From Streptomyces sclerotialus (lineage in GTDB: Bacteria > Actinomycetota > Actinomycetes > Streptomycetales > Streptomycetaceae): a stretch of 64,000 nucleotides of DNA. This document shows positions 25,374 through 33,043 of this stretch, one piece after another; positions within the stretch are counted from its first letter, which is position 1; the number at the start of each line of letters is the position of its first letter. Where the stretch lies: positions 5,270,001 to 5,334,000 of the forward strand of contig NZ_JBFOHP010000002.1 in NCBI RefSeq assembly GCF_040907265.1. Reading direction: 5' to 3'. The notes under the pieces are model-generated. The model did not search any database and was not told the origin of the DNA. It worked only from the letters and a program-made list of their open reading frames with translations. The translations under genes and the position numbers were made by a program.

Positions 25374-26198
25374 ATGGCGGGGACGCAGGCACCGGCCCCG
25401 GAGGCCGCACCGGTCCCCGCCCCGCTGCGCGCCCGCTACGAGCTCACCCGCTCGGTGGTGGCGGGCCGCCCGGTCCTGCGGCTCACCCCGCGCCGCGGTG
25501 CCACCGGCCGCCACCTGCTCTACACGCACGGCGGCGCCTACGCCTTCCCGCTGCAGGAGCCGCACTGGTGGCTCCTCCAGCACGCCGCCAAGGACACCGG
25601 CGTCACCCTCACCGTCCCGCTCTACCGGCTCGCGCCCGAAGGAGACGCGGATGCGGCGTACGCCCTGCTGCGCAGGGTCTACGCGGACCTGTGCGCCGAG
25701 GCGGGGTCCGGGAACGTCACGCTCGGCGGCGACTCGGCCGGCGGCGGGCTCGCCCTCGGCCAGGCCGTCGCGTACCGGGACGCGGGGGTCGCCCCGCCCC
25801 GCCGGATCCTGCTGTTCTCGCCTTGGCTGGACCTCACCATGTCGCACCCCGCGCTGCCGGCGCTGGAACCGCTCGACCCGTTGCTCCGTACCGGCGACCT
25901 GATCGAGGCGGGGCGGCTGTGGGCGAACGGTGCCGATCCGCGCGACCCGTTGCTCAGCCCGCAGTTCGCGGAGGTGACCGGGCTGCCGCCGGTGCACGTC
26001 TTCCAGGGCGGCCGGGACCTCTTCGCCGCCGACGCGCGGCTGCTGGCCGAACGGCTGGCGGCGGCCGGCAACGGGGGCACGTTCACGTTCGAGCCGGAGG
26101 GCGAGCACGTGTACGTGAGCGCGGTGTGGACGCCCGAGTCGCGCAGGTCGCTCGCGAGGGTGCGGGGGCTGCTGCGGAACGGCTCGCCGCATGCCTGA
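25374..26198 (+). CDS. HSL-family esterase (LipR-like alpha/beta hydrolase)
   Basis: A 274-residue hormone-sensitive-lipase family esterase. The HGGAY oxyanion motif lies near residue 50 and the GGDSAGGGLA nucleophile motif near residue 119; catalytic Asp and His are probably in GGRDLFAAD and GEHVYVS. LipR, the gene next to mymA in M. tuberculosis, belongs to the same family, so the pairing with the monooxygenase is meaningful. It starts 16 bp after the previous gene and closes the operon. The enzyme is expected to act on short acyl esters in the cytoplasm, as no signal peptide is present. Confidence 0.85.
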   Translation: MAGTQAPAPEAAPVPAPLRARYELTRSVVAGRPVLRLTPRRGATGRHLLYTHGGAYAFPLQEPHWWLLQHAAKDTGVTLTVPLYRLAPEGDADAAYALLRRVYADLCAEAGSGNVTLGGDSAGGGLALGQAVAYRDAGVAPPRRILLFSPWLDLTMSHPALPALEPLDPLLRTGDLIEAGRLWANGADPRDPLLSPQFAEVTGLPPVHVFQGGRDLFAADARLLAERLAAAGNGGTFTFEPEGEHVYVSAVWTPESRRSLARVRGLLRNGSPHA

Positions 26199-26329
26199 CG
26201 ACGGGGTGTCAGTTGGCGCGCACGGCGCGCGGGGCTGATCGGCGTCGACACGGACGCGGTCGTACGGGAGGCGGAACGCACGGCGGCACGCGTACGGGAG
26301 GCGGCGCGGGAAGCCGCGTCATCTCGGCC

Positions 26330-26360
26330 TTGAGTCTCCAGCGACGGGAGACTCCAAGGT
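26330..26360 (+). promoter_or_regulatory. Probable MerR-type autoregulated promoter with palindromic spacer
   Basis: GAGTCTCC (26332-26339) and GGAGACTC (26347-26354) form a perfect 8-bp inverted repeat with a 7-bp centre. It lies between TTGAGT (26330-26335, -35 candidate) and CAAGGT (26355-26360, weak -10 candidate) with a 19-bp spacer. A dyad inside an over-long spacer is the hallmark of MerR-family promoters. Transcription would start close to the ATG at 26368, so the regulator mRNA may be leaderless. Confidence 0.55.
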
Positions 26361-26367
26361 GGTGGAC

Positions 26368-27315
26368 ATGAACGACGACGCCCTCCGGAGCATCGGTGAG
26401 CTGTCCCGGCTGACCGGTCTGAGCGTGAAGACCATCCGGTTCTGGTCCGATGCCGGAGTGGTGCCGCCGACCGACCGCACCCCCGCCGGCTACCGGCTCT
26501 ACGGCCCCGACGCACTGGCCCGGCTCGGCCTCGTGCGGACGCTGCGCGACCTGGGGATCGACCTCGCCACCGTCCAGCGGGTGCTGGCGCGCGAGATCAC
26601 CGTCCCGGAGGTCGCCGCGGCGCACGCCGAGGCCCTGGACGTGCAGATCCGCACCCTGCGGCTGCGCCGGTCCGTACTGCGCGCGGTGGCCGGACGCGGG
26701 TCCACACCTCAGGAGATGGAACTCATGCACAAGCTCGCCCACCTGTCCGGACAGGAACGCCGCAATCTGATCGAGGAGTTCGTCGAGAGCGTCTTCGGAG
26801 GGCTCGACGTCGGCCCCGAGTTCCCGGAGATGATGCGCGACGCCGTACCGGACCTGCCGGACGACGCGTCCCCGGAGCAGATCGAGGCCTGGACCGAACT
26901 GGCGGAGCTGGTGCAGGACGCGGAGTTCCGGGCCGGCCTCCGCGCGGCCGCCGCCGACCAGGCACGGGTCCGTACGGAAGGCGGGGAACCGGATCCGGCG
27001 GCGGCCCGGGAGACGGCCGCGCTGCTCCAGGAGCGGACCGCCCGGGCCCGCGCGGCCGGCATCGAGCCGGAGTCGGCGGCGGCCGGTCCGGTGGCCGACG
27101 AGCTCGTGGCCGCGTACGCCGGACTGGCCGGGCGGAGCGACGGGCCGGAGTTCCGTGCCTGGCTGCTGGCGCGCCTGGAGTCCTCGCACGTCGCGGAGTA
27201 CGAGCGGTACTGGCAGCTGCTCGCGGTGATCAACGGGCAGCCCGCACCGGCCGCCACGGCCCCGGCGGTCCGGTGGCTGGCCGCGGCGCTGCGGGCCCAT
27301 CCGCGGTCCCGGTGA
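26368..27315 (+). CDS. MerR-family transcriptional regulator
   Basis: A 315-residue protein counted from the ATG at 26368; upstream in-frame GTG codons overlap the proposed promoter. The N-terminal winged helix shows SIGELSRLTGLSVKTIRFW and GYRLYGPDALARLGLVRTLRDLG, the standard MerR DNA-binding domain, followed by the dimerisation helix up to about residue 115. The remaining ~200 residues are an acidic helical effector domain of a kind I do not recognise (ALLQERTARARAAG and similar). No metal-binding Cys cluster is visible, so a small-molecule ligand is more likely than a metal. The palindrome in its promoter suggests autoregulation. It converges with the PIG-L gene (21 bp). Confidence 0.85.
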   Translation: MNDDALRSIGELSRLTGLSVKTIRFWSDAGVVPPTDRTPAGYRLYGPDALARLGLVRTLRDLGIDLATVQRVLAREITVPEVAAAHAEALDVQIRTLRLRRSVLRAVAGRGSTPQEMELMHKLAHLSGQERRNLIEEFVESVFGGLDVGPEFPEMMRDAVPDLPDDASPEQIEAWTELAELVQDAEFRAGLRAAAADQARVRTEGGEPDPAAARETAALLQERTARARAAGIEPESAAAGPVADELVAAYAGLAGRSDGPEFRAWLLARLESSHVAEYERYWQLLAVINGQPAPAATAPAVRWLAAALRAHPRSR

Positions 27316-27336
27316 GCGGCGGGGGTGCCGCTGTGC

Positions 27337-28104
27337 TCAGCGGGGGAAGACCTCGAAGGTGACGGCCGGGCGGCCGCGGTGGCGGTCGCCCGCCATCTGG
27401 AGCATCTGCTCGATGAACCCGCGGGCGTAGGCCTCCGGGTCCTGCGCCCCGCCGTTGAGGCCCTCGATGTAGGAGCGGTGCTCGGCGAGCGAGGCGATGG
27501 CCCGCTCGATGCCGGGGCCGACCTCGACGGCGTGCGTGGGGTGCGGCGAGCCGGCGACCGCCACCCGGCGTACGCCGTTCCAGGGCGCGAGTCCGTACTC
27601 CTCGTACAGCTCGGGGAAGATCCAGCGGTTGCCCGCGTCGCCCGCCGCGTCCAGGACGGCACGCCCGACCACCCGGTGGTCGGGCGTGTTCCAGTGCACG
27701 CCGCCCCAGGTGTCGTGGTGGTTGATGGTGAGGAGCAGTTCCGGGCGGTGCCGGCGGACCGCGGCGGCCAGGTCGCGGCGGAGCGGCAGCCCGCCCTCGA
27801 CGACGCCGTCCGGATGGCGCAGGAACTCCACGTTCTGCACGCCGACCGCCGCCGCGCTCGCCCGCTGCTCGGACTCACGGACCACCGCGCACTCGTCGGG
27901 GCCGAGCCCGTCGATACCCGCCTCGCCATGGGTGACCAGCAGGTACGTGACCTCGCGGCCCGCGTCGGTCCATTCGGCGACGGCGGCGGCCGCGCCGTAT
28001 TCGAGGTCGTCCGGGTGGGCGACGACCGCCAGGGCACGCTCCCAGTCGTCCGGCAGCGGGGTGAGGCCGGCCGGTTCCTGGGCGGGGGGCTCGGGTGCGG
28101 GCAC
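27337..28104 (-). CDS. PIG-L/LmbE-family deacetylase
   Basis: A 255-residue zinc-dependent N-deacetylase-like protein. The family signature AHPDD lies near residue 29 (Zn-binding His and Asp, catalytic Asp), and a further conserved HHD/DHR region (INHHDTWGG...TPDHRVVG) holds the third Zn ligand. The GTG at 28104 was chosen because AAAGGAG lies eight bases upstream; the longer frame to 28539 crosses non-coding-looking sequence. The family removes acetyl groups from GlcNAc-type substrates (MshB, Mca and glycopeptide deacetylases). This protein is shorter than mycothiol MshB, so a separate role is likely. Its neighbours give no pathway. Confidence 0.8.
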   Translation of the reverse strand: MPAPEPPAQEPAGLTPLPDDWERALAVVAHPDDLEYGAAAAVAEWTDAGREVTYLLVTHGEAGIDGLGPDECAVVRESEQRASAAAVGVQNVEFLRHPDGVVEGGLPLRRDLAAAVRRHRPELLLTINHHDTWGGVHWNTPDHRVVGRAVLDAAGDAGNRWIFPELYEEYGLAPWNGVRRVAVAGSPHPTHAVEVGPGIERAIASLAEHRSYIEGLNGGAQDPEAYARGFIEQMLQMAGDRHRGRPAVTFEVFPR

Positions 28105-28555
28105 GGGAGGCTCCTTTCCCTGAGCGGCGCACGCGTGCGCCGGCTCCCTGGGCGGCGTACCGACGGCGGCGTACGCCTGCTCCGATCCTCCCACGGAGCG
28201 GTGGCCGGGGATGGCCGGAAACGGGCCCGTCCGGCGCGGCTGATCCTCGACGGTCGCGGGGCGGGTACGGAAGGGGCGTGCGGTGCGGATGCGGCTGCAT
28301 TTGCGTCCGGGTGTGCGGATGCATGTGCGTAAGGGGGGAAAGAGAGGAGTGGTGACCACGCCGGCCGGACGGTCATGTCGGGCCTGGTGAGCCGCCGGTG
28401 CCCGGTCATGGCGTGCGCCGGGGGGCGCGAACTGCCCTGCTGCTGTACCTGCTGAGCTGCGTGTCATCACATCGGGTGAATAAGTGGCCCAGGCTTGCGG
28501 GTGACAACGGTGGGTTGCCACGCTGTTGCTGACTGTCAAGCCCTTGGGAGGGCAT
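28105..28555. other. Intergenic region between divergent PIG-L and GntR genes
   Basis: A 451-bp gap with no supported gene. It holds imperfect repeats of TGCGGATGC type around 28270-28330. At 28501-28521 there is an imperfect inverted repeat, GTGACAAC-ggtgg-GTTGCCAC, placed 34 bp before the GntR start codon, which is a fair candidate for a GntR operator. Promoters for both genes must lie here, but no convincing -35/-10 pair was found. Confidence 0.4.
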
Positions 28556-29308
28556 GTGCCTTTCGGTGAGCAGCCCGCGTACCTCCGCGTCGCCGGCGAC
28601 CTGCGTCAGAAGATCGTCGACGGTGTGCTGCCGCCGCACACTCGCCTCCCCTCGCAGGCCCGTATCCGCGAGGAGTACGGCGTTTCGGACACCGTGGCGC
28701 TGGAGGCGCGCAAGGTCCTGATGGCCGAAGGACTGGTGGAAGGCCGCTCGGGATCGGGCACGTACGTCCGCGAGCGCCCCGCCCAGCGCCGGGTCGCCCG
28801 CGCCGGCTACCGCACCGGGGCCGGCGCGACGCCGTTCCGCCAGGAGCAGTCGGACGAGAAGGTCAAGGGCACCTGGGAGTCCAGCAGCGAGCAGGACGAG
28901 GCGACCGAGACGGTCGCGGACCGGCTGCGCATCCGGCCGGGCGAGCGGGTCATGCGCACCCGCTATCTCTTCCGCACCGAGGGCGAGCCGTCCATGCTCT
29001 CCACGTCCTGGGAGCCACTGGAGGTGACCGGGCGGACGCCCGTGATGCTGCCCGAGGAGGGGCCGCTGGCCGGGCGCGGCGTGGTCGAGCGGATGGCGGC
29101 CATCGACCTGATCGTCGACAACGTCGTCGAGGAGGTCGGGGCCCGGCCGGGGCTGGCGGAGGAGGCGATGGTGCTGGGCGGGGTGCCCGGCCACACCGTG
29201 CTGGTCGTCTCGCGTACGTATTACGCGGGCGGCCGCCCCGTGGAGACCGCCGACGTGGTCATGCTCGCCGACCGGCACCGGATCGCCTACCACCTGCCGG
29301 TGCGGTGA
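28556..29308 (+). CDS. GntR-family (HutC subfamily) transcriptional regulator
   Basis: A 250-residue regulator from the GTG at 28556, preceded by GGGAGGG. The N-terminal winged helix contains YLRVAGDLRQKIVDGVLPP, RLPSQARIREEYGVS and GLVEGRSGSGTYV, the standard GntR pattern. The C-terminal ~160 residues form a UTRA effector domain (RIRPGERVMRTRYLF, ADVVMLADRHRIAYHLP). HutC-type regulators bind small ligands such as amino acids or sugars. It lies 283 bp upstream of an amino-acid permease on the same strand, so it could control that transporter. The inverted repeat upstream suggests autoregulation. Confidence 0.87.
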   Translation: MPFGEQPAYLRVAGDLRQKIVDGVLPPHTRLPSQARIREEYGVSDTVALEARKVLMAEGLVEGRSGSGTYVRERPAQRRVARAGYRTGAGATPFRQEQSDEKVKGTWESSSEQDEATETVADRLRIRPGERVMRTRYLFRTEGEPSMLSTSWEPLEVTGRTPVMLPEEGPLAGRGVVERMAAIDLIVDNVVEEVGARPGLAEEAMVLGGVPGHTVLVVSRTYYAGGRPVETADVVMLADRHRIAYHLPVR

Positions 29309-29591
29309 GGTTCCGCTGCCGGCGCTGTGAGGTTCATGGCAAGTGCCGTCATGCCTGGCGATAGCCAACTTCCGTTGCGCACCGCACGTACCGGCACGTA
29401 ACCCCCCAGCCCAACGGTCCGCTACGTGCGAGTTTGTCCGTATTCGGCGGGCGGCGGGTGATGTTGAAAAACTCACACCCCCTCAGTGAGCGGGGGTATT
29501 TGACCCAACCTTGGATTCCGATCTTCCGTTTCGCTTTTACGATGGCGAAGTTTGTGCACGGCCGTGGGGGAAGATCAGGAGACCAAGCACG

Positions 29592-31283
29592 TTGAGCACG
29601 CCGAAGACTTCGAGCGCGGAGCAGGGCTCCCACTCGAACTACCGCAGGTCCCTCGGGACCATAGCCCTGACGGCCACGGGACTCGGGTCGATCATCGGCT
29701 CCGGCTGGCTGTTCGGGGCCGAGCGGGCCGCCGCCATCGCCGGTCCTGCCGCCATCCTGGCCTGGGTCATCGGCGCGGTCGTCGCCCTCACCATCGCCCT
29801 CACCTACAGCGAGCTGGGCGCGCTGTTCCCCAAGGCCGGCGGCATGGTCCGGTACGGCCAGTACTCCCACGGCTCGCTGGCGGGCTACCTCGCCGCCTGG
29901 GCCAACTGGATCGCGATCGTCTCCGTCATCCCCGGTGAGGCGACCGCGTCCGTCCAGTACATGAGCTCCTGGGACTTCAGCTGGGCGGATCACCTGTACG
30001 ACGGCAAGGAGCTCACCGGGCTCGGCGTCGCGTTCGCCAGCGTCCTGCTGGTCTTCTACTTCTTCCTGAACTGGTTCGCGATCACGCTGTTCGCGAAGAC
30101 GAACACCGCGATCACCGTCTTCAAGGTCGTCGTCCCGGTCCTGACCGCCGGCGCCCTGATGCTGGCCCACTTCGACACCAGCAACGTCAAGGACTTCGGC
30201 GGCTTCGCCCCCAACGGCTGGAGCGCCGTCTTCACCGCCGTCGCCCTCTCCGGCATCGTCTGGGCCTTCAACGGCTTCCAGTCCCCGCTGAACATGGCGG
30301 CCGAGGCGCGCAACCCGGGCAAGTCGCTGCCCAAGGCGGTCATCTCCTCGATCGTCATCGCGCTGATCATCTACCTGGCGCTGCAGGTCGCCTTCCTCAT
30401 GGGCGTCCCGCACGGCGACCTGTCCGAGGCCAACGGCTGGGCCGGGCTCGGCTTCAACTCGCCGCTGGCCGACCTCTCCCTCGCCTGGGGCCTGAACTGG
30501 CTGGCGATGCTGCTGTACGCGGACGCCTTCATCTCCCCGTCCGGCACCGGCATGATCTACGCCGCCACCACCTCGCGCATGATCCACGGCGTGCAGGAGA
30601 ACGGCCACCTGCCCGGCGTCTTCGGCCGCGTCGACAAGAAGACCGGCGTGCCGCGCCCGGCCCTCGTCCTCAACCTGGTGATCGCGTTCCTGTTCCTCGC
30701 GGTCTTCCGCGGCTGGGGCTCGCTCGCCGAGATCGTCTCCATCGCGACGGTGATCTCCTACATCACCGGGCCGGTCGCCGTGATGTCGCTGCGCCGTCTG
30801 TCGCCGGACCTCAAGCGCCCCGTGAAGCTGCGCGCCATGCCGGTCATCGCGCCGATCGCCATGGTCTTCGGCTCGCTGGTCCTGTACTGGGGCCGCTGGC
30901 CGCTCACCGGCAAGGTCATCCTGATCATGGCCGTGGGCCTGCCCGTCTGGGCCTGGTACGAGCTGCGCAAGCCGTGGGCCGAGCTGAAGCCGCACCTGAA
31001 GGCCGGTGCCTGGATGGTGGCGTACCTGCTGGTCATGGCCGTGGTCTCGTACTGCGGCGGCACGGAGTTCGGTGGCCGCGGCTTCATCCCGCAGGGCGTG
31101 GACCTCGTGGTCGTCGTGGTGCTCGCCCTGGCGTTCTACTACTGGGGCGTGCGCAGCTCCTGGCGCAACCCCTCGCTCGTCGCGGTCGAGGCCGAGTCGC
31201 TCGCCGCCGCCGAGCGGGAAGCGGACACCGACGGTGACGGTGACGGCCGGGGCCCGGCCGAGAAGGTCGGCGTCGGCGCCTGA
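29592..31283 (+). CDS. APC-superfamily amino-acid permease (YveA-like)
   Basis: A 563-residue membrane protein with about twelve to fourteen hydrophobic helices. The TTG at 29592 was chosen because AGGAG lies ten bases upstream and the protein then starts with a short polar tail before YRRSLGTIALTATGLGSIIGSG, the conserved first helix of APC permeases. GPAAILAWVIG and YSELGALFPKAGGMVRYG follow, as in amino-acid/polyamine transporters. The C-terminus is a charged tail ending in an acidic GDGDG stretch. Overall layout recalls the aspartate-proton symporter YveA of Bacillus subtilis, but substrate cannot be fixed. A 6-bp hairpin (29477-29497) lies in the upstream gap, whose leader also contains A/T-rich sequence near 29530. 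A strong terminator follows. Confidence 0.85.
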   Translation: MSTPKTSSAEQGSHSNYRRSLGTIALTATGLGSIIGSGWLFGAERAAAIAGPAAILAWVIGAVVALTIALTYSELGALFPKAGGMVRYGQYSHGSLAGYLAAWANWIAIVSVIPGEATASVQYMSSWDFSWADHLYDGKELTGLGVAFASVLLVFYFFLNWFAITLFAKTNTAITVFKVVVPVLTAGALMLAHFDTSNVKDFGGFAPNGWSAVFTAVALSGIVWAFNGFQSPLNMAAEARNPGKSLPKAVISSIVIALIIYLALQVAFLMGVPHGDLSEANGWAGLGFNSPLADLSLAWGLNWLAMLLYADAFISPSGTGMIYAATTSRMIHGVQENGHLPGVFGRVDKKTGVPRPALVLNLVIAFLFLAVFRGWGSLAEIVSIATVISYITGPVAVMSLRRLSPDLKRPVKLRAMPVIAPIAMVFGSLVLYWGRWPLTGKVILIMAVGLPVWAWYELRKPWAELKPHLKAGAWMVAYLLVMAVVSYCGGTEFGGRGFIPQGVDLVVVVVLALAFYYWGVRSSWRNPSLVAVEAESLAAAEREADTDGDGDGRGPAEKVGVGA

Positions 31284-31303
31284 GCCGCCGCCCGCACACC
31301 GCC

Positions 31304-31338
31304 CGGCCGCCCGGCACCTCCGTGGTGCCGGGCGGCCG
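31304..31338 (+). terminator. Rho-independent-type terminator after the permease gene
   Basis: A perfect 14-bp stem (31304-31317 pairs with 31325-31338) with a 7-base loop, followed by TCGTTT. It lies 20 bp after the permease stop. Confidence 0.8.
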
Positions 31339-31463
31339 TCGTTTCCGGGGTCCCGGCCGCCCGTCAGCAAGGCGAGTGAAGCGGGGCACCGCATGTGGAC
31401 GGTGGCATGGCCGGTTCGGTTCCTCTTTGTGCAAAGGCGTATCCGTTGCGTGAAGGTCGGGCG

Positions 31464-31469
31464 TAGGCT
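31464..31469 (+). promoter_or_regulatory. -10 box (TAGGCT) before a leaderless micro-ORF
   Basis: TAGGCT ends seven bases before the ATG at 31477. The position predicts a transcript start at or near that ATG. There is no good -35 match at 17-18 bp. Confidence 0.45.
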
Positions 31470-31476
31470 CGGGCAT

Positions 31477-31554
31477 ATGCGGAACGGGTTTTCGGTGTTA
31501 GTGCAGGACGGGCGCGCCACCGCGCGCAGGACGGCGGACGGAGGAGCGCGATGA
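31477..31554 (+). CDS. Leaderless 25-residue micro-ORF with a TTA codon, overlapping the next gene
   Basis: ATG at 31477 opens a 25-codon frame that ends at the TGA at 31552-31554, overlapping the ATG of the next gene by ATGA. A TAGGCT -10 box sits seven bases upstream, so it would be translated from a leaderless mRNA. The eighth codon, at 31498-31500, is TTA, the rare Leu codon read by the bldA tRNA in Streptomyces. The peptide is basic and has no family. Its coupling suggests a leader that makes expression of the following gene depend on bldA; that is inference. The frame could also be chance, since only position and overlap support it. Confidence 0.4.
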   Translation: MRNGFSVLVQDGRATARRTADGGAR

Positions 31555-31730
31555 CCGACAGTGGCGTCGTACTGCCGTGGCTGGTCATCCGCGAGGACGA
31601 CAACGGCAACCGCTACCGCGTCGGCCGGTACGCCACCCGCGCGGAGGCGGAGCAGGTCGCCGACCGGCTCGACGACCGCGGACACCAGCGGCTCTACGTG
31701 GTCGAGCGGGTCGACCGCGCCACCGCCTGA
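31551..31730 (+). CDS. Small SPOR-like domain protein
   Basis: A 59-residue protein with a strong GGAGG ribosome-binding site seven bases before the ATG. The sequence (WLVIREDDNGNRYRVGRYATRAEA...YVVERV) has the beta-alpha-beta pattern of a single SPOR-like repeat, and I recall near-identical small proteins annotated so in many Streptomyces. SPOR domains bind denuded peptidoglycan, but this protein has no signal peptide or membrane helix, so it would stay in the cytoplasm and the name may mislead. It overlaps the TTA-containing micro-ORF upstream. Function is unknown. Confidence 0.75.
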   Translation: MTDSGVVLPWLVIREDDNGNRYRVGRYATRAEAEQVADRLDDRGHQRLYVVERVDRATA

Positions 31731-31768
31731 GGCCCCGGGGCCCGGGCAGGAAGGGGAGGATCGCCGCA

Positions 31769-31774
31769 TAGGCT
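31769..31774 (+). promoter_or_regulatory. -10 box (TAGGCT) of a probable leaderless NUDIX transcript
   Basis: TAGGCT ends seven bases before the ATG at 31782, again placing the expected transcript start at the start codon. An AGGGGAGGA run lies too far upstream (about 22 bases) to act as a ribosome-binding site. Confidence 0.45.
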
Positions 31775-31781
31775 GCGGCGC

Positions 31782-32192
31782 ATGAGTGCGGTGCGCGTGG
31801 TCGTGGGCGGAGCGGTGCTGGACGAGGGGCGGCTGCTGGCCGCGCGGCGGACTGCGCCGCCGGAGCTGGCCGGCCGCTGGGAGCTGCCCGGCGGCAAGGT
31901 CGAGGACGGCGAGACGCCCGAACAGGCGCTCGTGCGGGAGCTGCGCGAGGAGCTGGGCGTCACGGTGGAGCCGCAGGCCCGCATCCCGGGGGAGTGGCCG
32001 CTGAAGCCTGGACTGGTGCTCCAGGTGTGGACCGTACGGCTGGTCTCCGGGACCCCGCGGCCCTTGCAGGACCACGATGTGCTGCGCTGGCTGCCGCCCG
32101 GTGACGAGGAGGCGGTGGACTGGCTGGACCAGGACCGCCCGGCCGTGGCGGAGGTGATGGCCCGACTTGTGAGGCAGGGGGCGCTCGATTGA
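31782..32192 (+). CDS. NUDIX hydrolase (MutT-like)
   Basis: A 136-residue NUDIX protein. The Nudix box is complete: [20 protein letters not shown] with the following LGV, around residues 37-59. The size and the start [18 protein letters not shown] match the MutT/CTP pyrophosphohydrolase branch that cleans oxidised or modified nucleotides. It is a single gene with its own apparent leaderless promoter. Which nucleotide it prefers cannot be read from sequence. Confidence 0.88.
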   Translation: MSAVRVVVGGAVLDEGRLLAARRTAPPELAGRWELPGGKVEDGETPEQALVRELREELGVTVEPQARIPGEWPLKPGLVLQVWTVRLVSGTPRPLQDHDVLRWLPPGDEEAVDWLDQDRPAVAEVMARLVRQGALD

Positions 32193-32335
32193 TCGGCTAC
32201 GCCGTTCGCGCCACGATGCACCTGGATGACCCTCTTGGGGCGATAACCGAACCCTGATATCGGGTATGTGCTGATTAACCCCCCTCAAAATGCACAAATC
32301 CGCCGGGGGAGCATCGGGCTGGGGAAGTGATCGGC

Positions 32336-32788
32336 GTGAGCGACAGCGCAGCGGCAGGGTCCCCGGGGTCTCCTGCGTCGCAGGCCCGCCGCCTCGGCAC
32401 GGCAGCGGTGTCCCCGATCGCCGAGTGGAGCTTCCCCGCCGAGCCCGGCGTGGTCCGTACGGCCCGTGCCATGGTGCGCGAGACGCTGCACGACTGGGAT
32501 CTGGAACCGGCGGCGGACGTGGCCGTCCTCCTCGTCAGCGAGCTGGTGACGAACTCCCTGCGGTACGCCAGCGGGCCGATCGGCGTACGGATCGTCCGGC
32601 TGCGCGGTGGCGACCTCCTCGTGGAGGTGTCCGACCCGCTGCCCGACCCGCCCCGCGAGCGCGCGGCGGCGCCCGACGACGAGGGCGGCCGAGGACTGCA
32701 GCTGGTGGCATGCAGCGCCCGTCGGTGGGGCACCCGACGGGGCAGGAGCGGTAAGATGGTGTGGTTCGAACTCGCCGAAACCGGCTGA
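32336..32788 (+). CDS. Stand-alone anti-sigma-factor-like ATP-binding protein (HATPase_c, RsbW type)
   Basis: A 150-residue protein from the GTG at 32336 with GGGGAA nine bases upstream; the GTG at 32327 is too close to that site. It is a GHKL ATPase domain of the RsbW/SpoIIAB kind, with the N box VAVLLVSELVTNSLRYA, the G1-like VEVSDP and the G2-type loop DEGGRGLQLV. Streptomyces carries dozens of these small proteins, which bind or phosphorylate anti-sigma antagonists. The sequence is similar along its length to the C-terminal domain of the large phosphatase encoded 255 bp downstream, so the two may be duplicates acting in the same partner-switching circuit. Confidence 0.83.
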   Translation: MSDSAAAGSPGSPASQARRLGTAAVSPIAEWSFPAEPGVVRTARAMVRETLHDWDLEPAADVAVLLVSELVTNSLRYASGPIGVRIVRLRGGDLLVEVSDPLPDPPRERAAAPDDEGGRGLQLVACSARRWGTRRGRSGKMVWFELAETG

Positions 32789-33043
32789 GGTGCGCCGGGC
32801 GGCCGCGCCCCTTGGGGGCCGGGAGCAGAAATCACTGCTTCGTGCCTGGTGGGGAGGTTGGAGCGCACCGTGGTTGGTTATGAGTCTGAGTGAGTTTGCG
32901 ATCGTTGCTGATTCATCGAGATTTCGTCGATGACCTGCGATCGAGACTGTGCTGTGATCGTGAAGACCGTGTTCCGGATAGCCGTGTTGCTGGATACTCG
33001 GCCTGTCCGGTCCGGGCACGATGAGCTGGAGGGGACGGGGCTC

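Noticed and set aside
28408..28455. 15-residue Cys-rich peptide frame upstream of the GntR gene
   Set aside because: It contains five Cys but has no ribosome-binding site or leaderless promoter, and it does not resemble known cysteine-responsive leader peptides.
28105..28539. N-terminal extension of the PIG-L protein
   Set aside because: It lacks protein-like composition, and a good ribosome-binding site precedes the GTG at 28104.
29349..32297. 982-residue minus-strand frame
   Set aside because: It runs antisense through the amino-acid permease, SPOR-like and NUDIX genes and has no motif of its own.
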